Shown here one piece after another: positions 5,196 through 5,313 of a stretch of 5,313 nt of DNA. Numbering within the stretch: position 1 is the first letter of the stretch; each line of letters starts with the position of its first letter. This DNA is from an uncultured Eubacteriales bacterium (lineage in GTDB: Bacteria; Bacillota; Clostridia; Oscillospirales; CAG-272). The position numbers were made by a program, and so were the translations under genes. The notes beneath the pieces were generated by a model. The model searched no databases, had not been told where the DNA came from, and saw only the letters and a program-made list of their open reading frames with translations. Where the stretch lies: the NCBI GenBank assembly GCA_949878535.1, contig CATLAS010000088.1, positions 1-5,313 on the forward strand. The letters are read 5' to 3'.

Positions 5196-5313
5196 ATGAA
5201 AAAGCCAGAACCGCTTATATTAGATACGGATATCGGCAGCGACATTGATGACACATGGGCACTTGCCATGATACTGCGCAGCCCGGAATTGGATTTGCGT
5301 ATGGTAGTCTCCG
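5196..5313 (+). CDS. Nucleoside hydrolase (inosine-uridine preferring type), N-terminal fragment cut by window edge
   Basis: Hydrolyses the N-glycosidic bond of ribonucleosides to free base and ribose in purine/pyrimidine salvage. Only the first 39 codons are in the window. They read MKKPEPLILDTDIGSDIDD, then TWALAMILRSPELDLRMVVS. The aspartate cluster DTDIGSDIDD (residues 10-19) is the Ca2+- and ribose-binding signature of the IunH/PF01156 family, in the S-D-I-D-D variant also seen in more distant family members. ATG at 5196 is the first in-frame start and gives the family's usual short lead-in. The ribosome site is weak (AGAAAG at 5178-5183, 12 nt away). It is divergently transcribed from the T-box/ligase unit. 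Specific substrate cannot be told from this fragment. Confidence 0.85.
   Translation, partial: MKKPEPLILDTDIGSDIDDTWALAMILRSPELDLRMVVS

Overview
The window looks like chromosome of a low-to-mid GC Gram-positive anaerobe, most likely a gut Clostridia member of the Oscillospiraceae/Ruminococcaceae type. The signs are a tRNA-sensing T-box leader, a FakB-FakA (DegV plus DAK2) gene pair, strong TTGACA/TATAAT promoters, and clusters of short two-hairpin intergenic repeats ending in GGGATTG, which I associate with this group. The taxonomic call is an inference; no rRNA or marker gene is present.

Layout. Positions 1-1337 (minus strand) hold a two-gene fatty-acid kinase operon. fakB (DegV family, 471-1337) comes first, then fakA (441 down to the window edge, N-terminal 147 codons only), with a 29-nt gap. 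A good promoter lies at 1415-1444, followed by a perfect 10-bp hairpin in the 5' leader. Positions 1445-2017 are non-coding and carry four or five copies of a short repeat. A strong terminator at 2018-2047 closes the next gene. Positions 2060-4591 (minus) encode an 843-residue fusion of a sugar-isomerase-like TIM barrel with a complete acyl-CoA synthetase. Upstream of it, at 4672-4931, is a full T-box riboswitch with its own terminator, driven by a consensus promoter at 4938-4966. A divergent promoter (5029-5057), a strongly structured leader (5082-5174) and the first 39 codons of a nucleoside hydrolase (5196 to the edge) finish the window on the plus strand.

How it may work together. FakB binds a fatty acid and FakA phosphorylates it. 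The fusion protein probably makes acyl-CoA from a carboxylic acid, so the minus-strand genes share the theme of acid activation, although the terminator separates them into two transcription units.

The outstanding feature is the T-box. It normally controls aminoacyl-tRNA synthetases or amino acid biosynthesis and transport genes, but here the only gene it can control is the TIM-barrel/acyl-CoA ligase fusion. The T-box bulge (UGGU) calls for a tRNA with discriminator A. The specifier region offers AUC (Ile) or CUC (Leu). This suggests a ligase induced by branched-chain amino acid starvation, possibly to activate branched short-chain acids for amino acid synthesis. That last step is a hypothesis.
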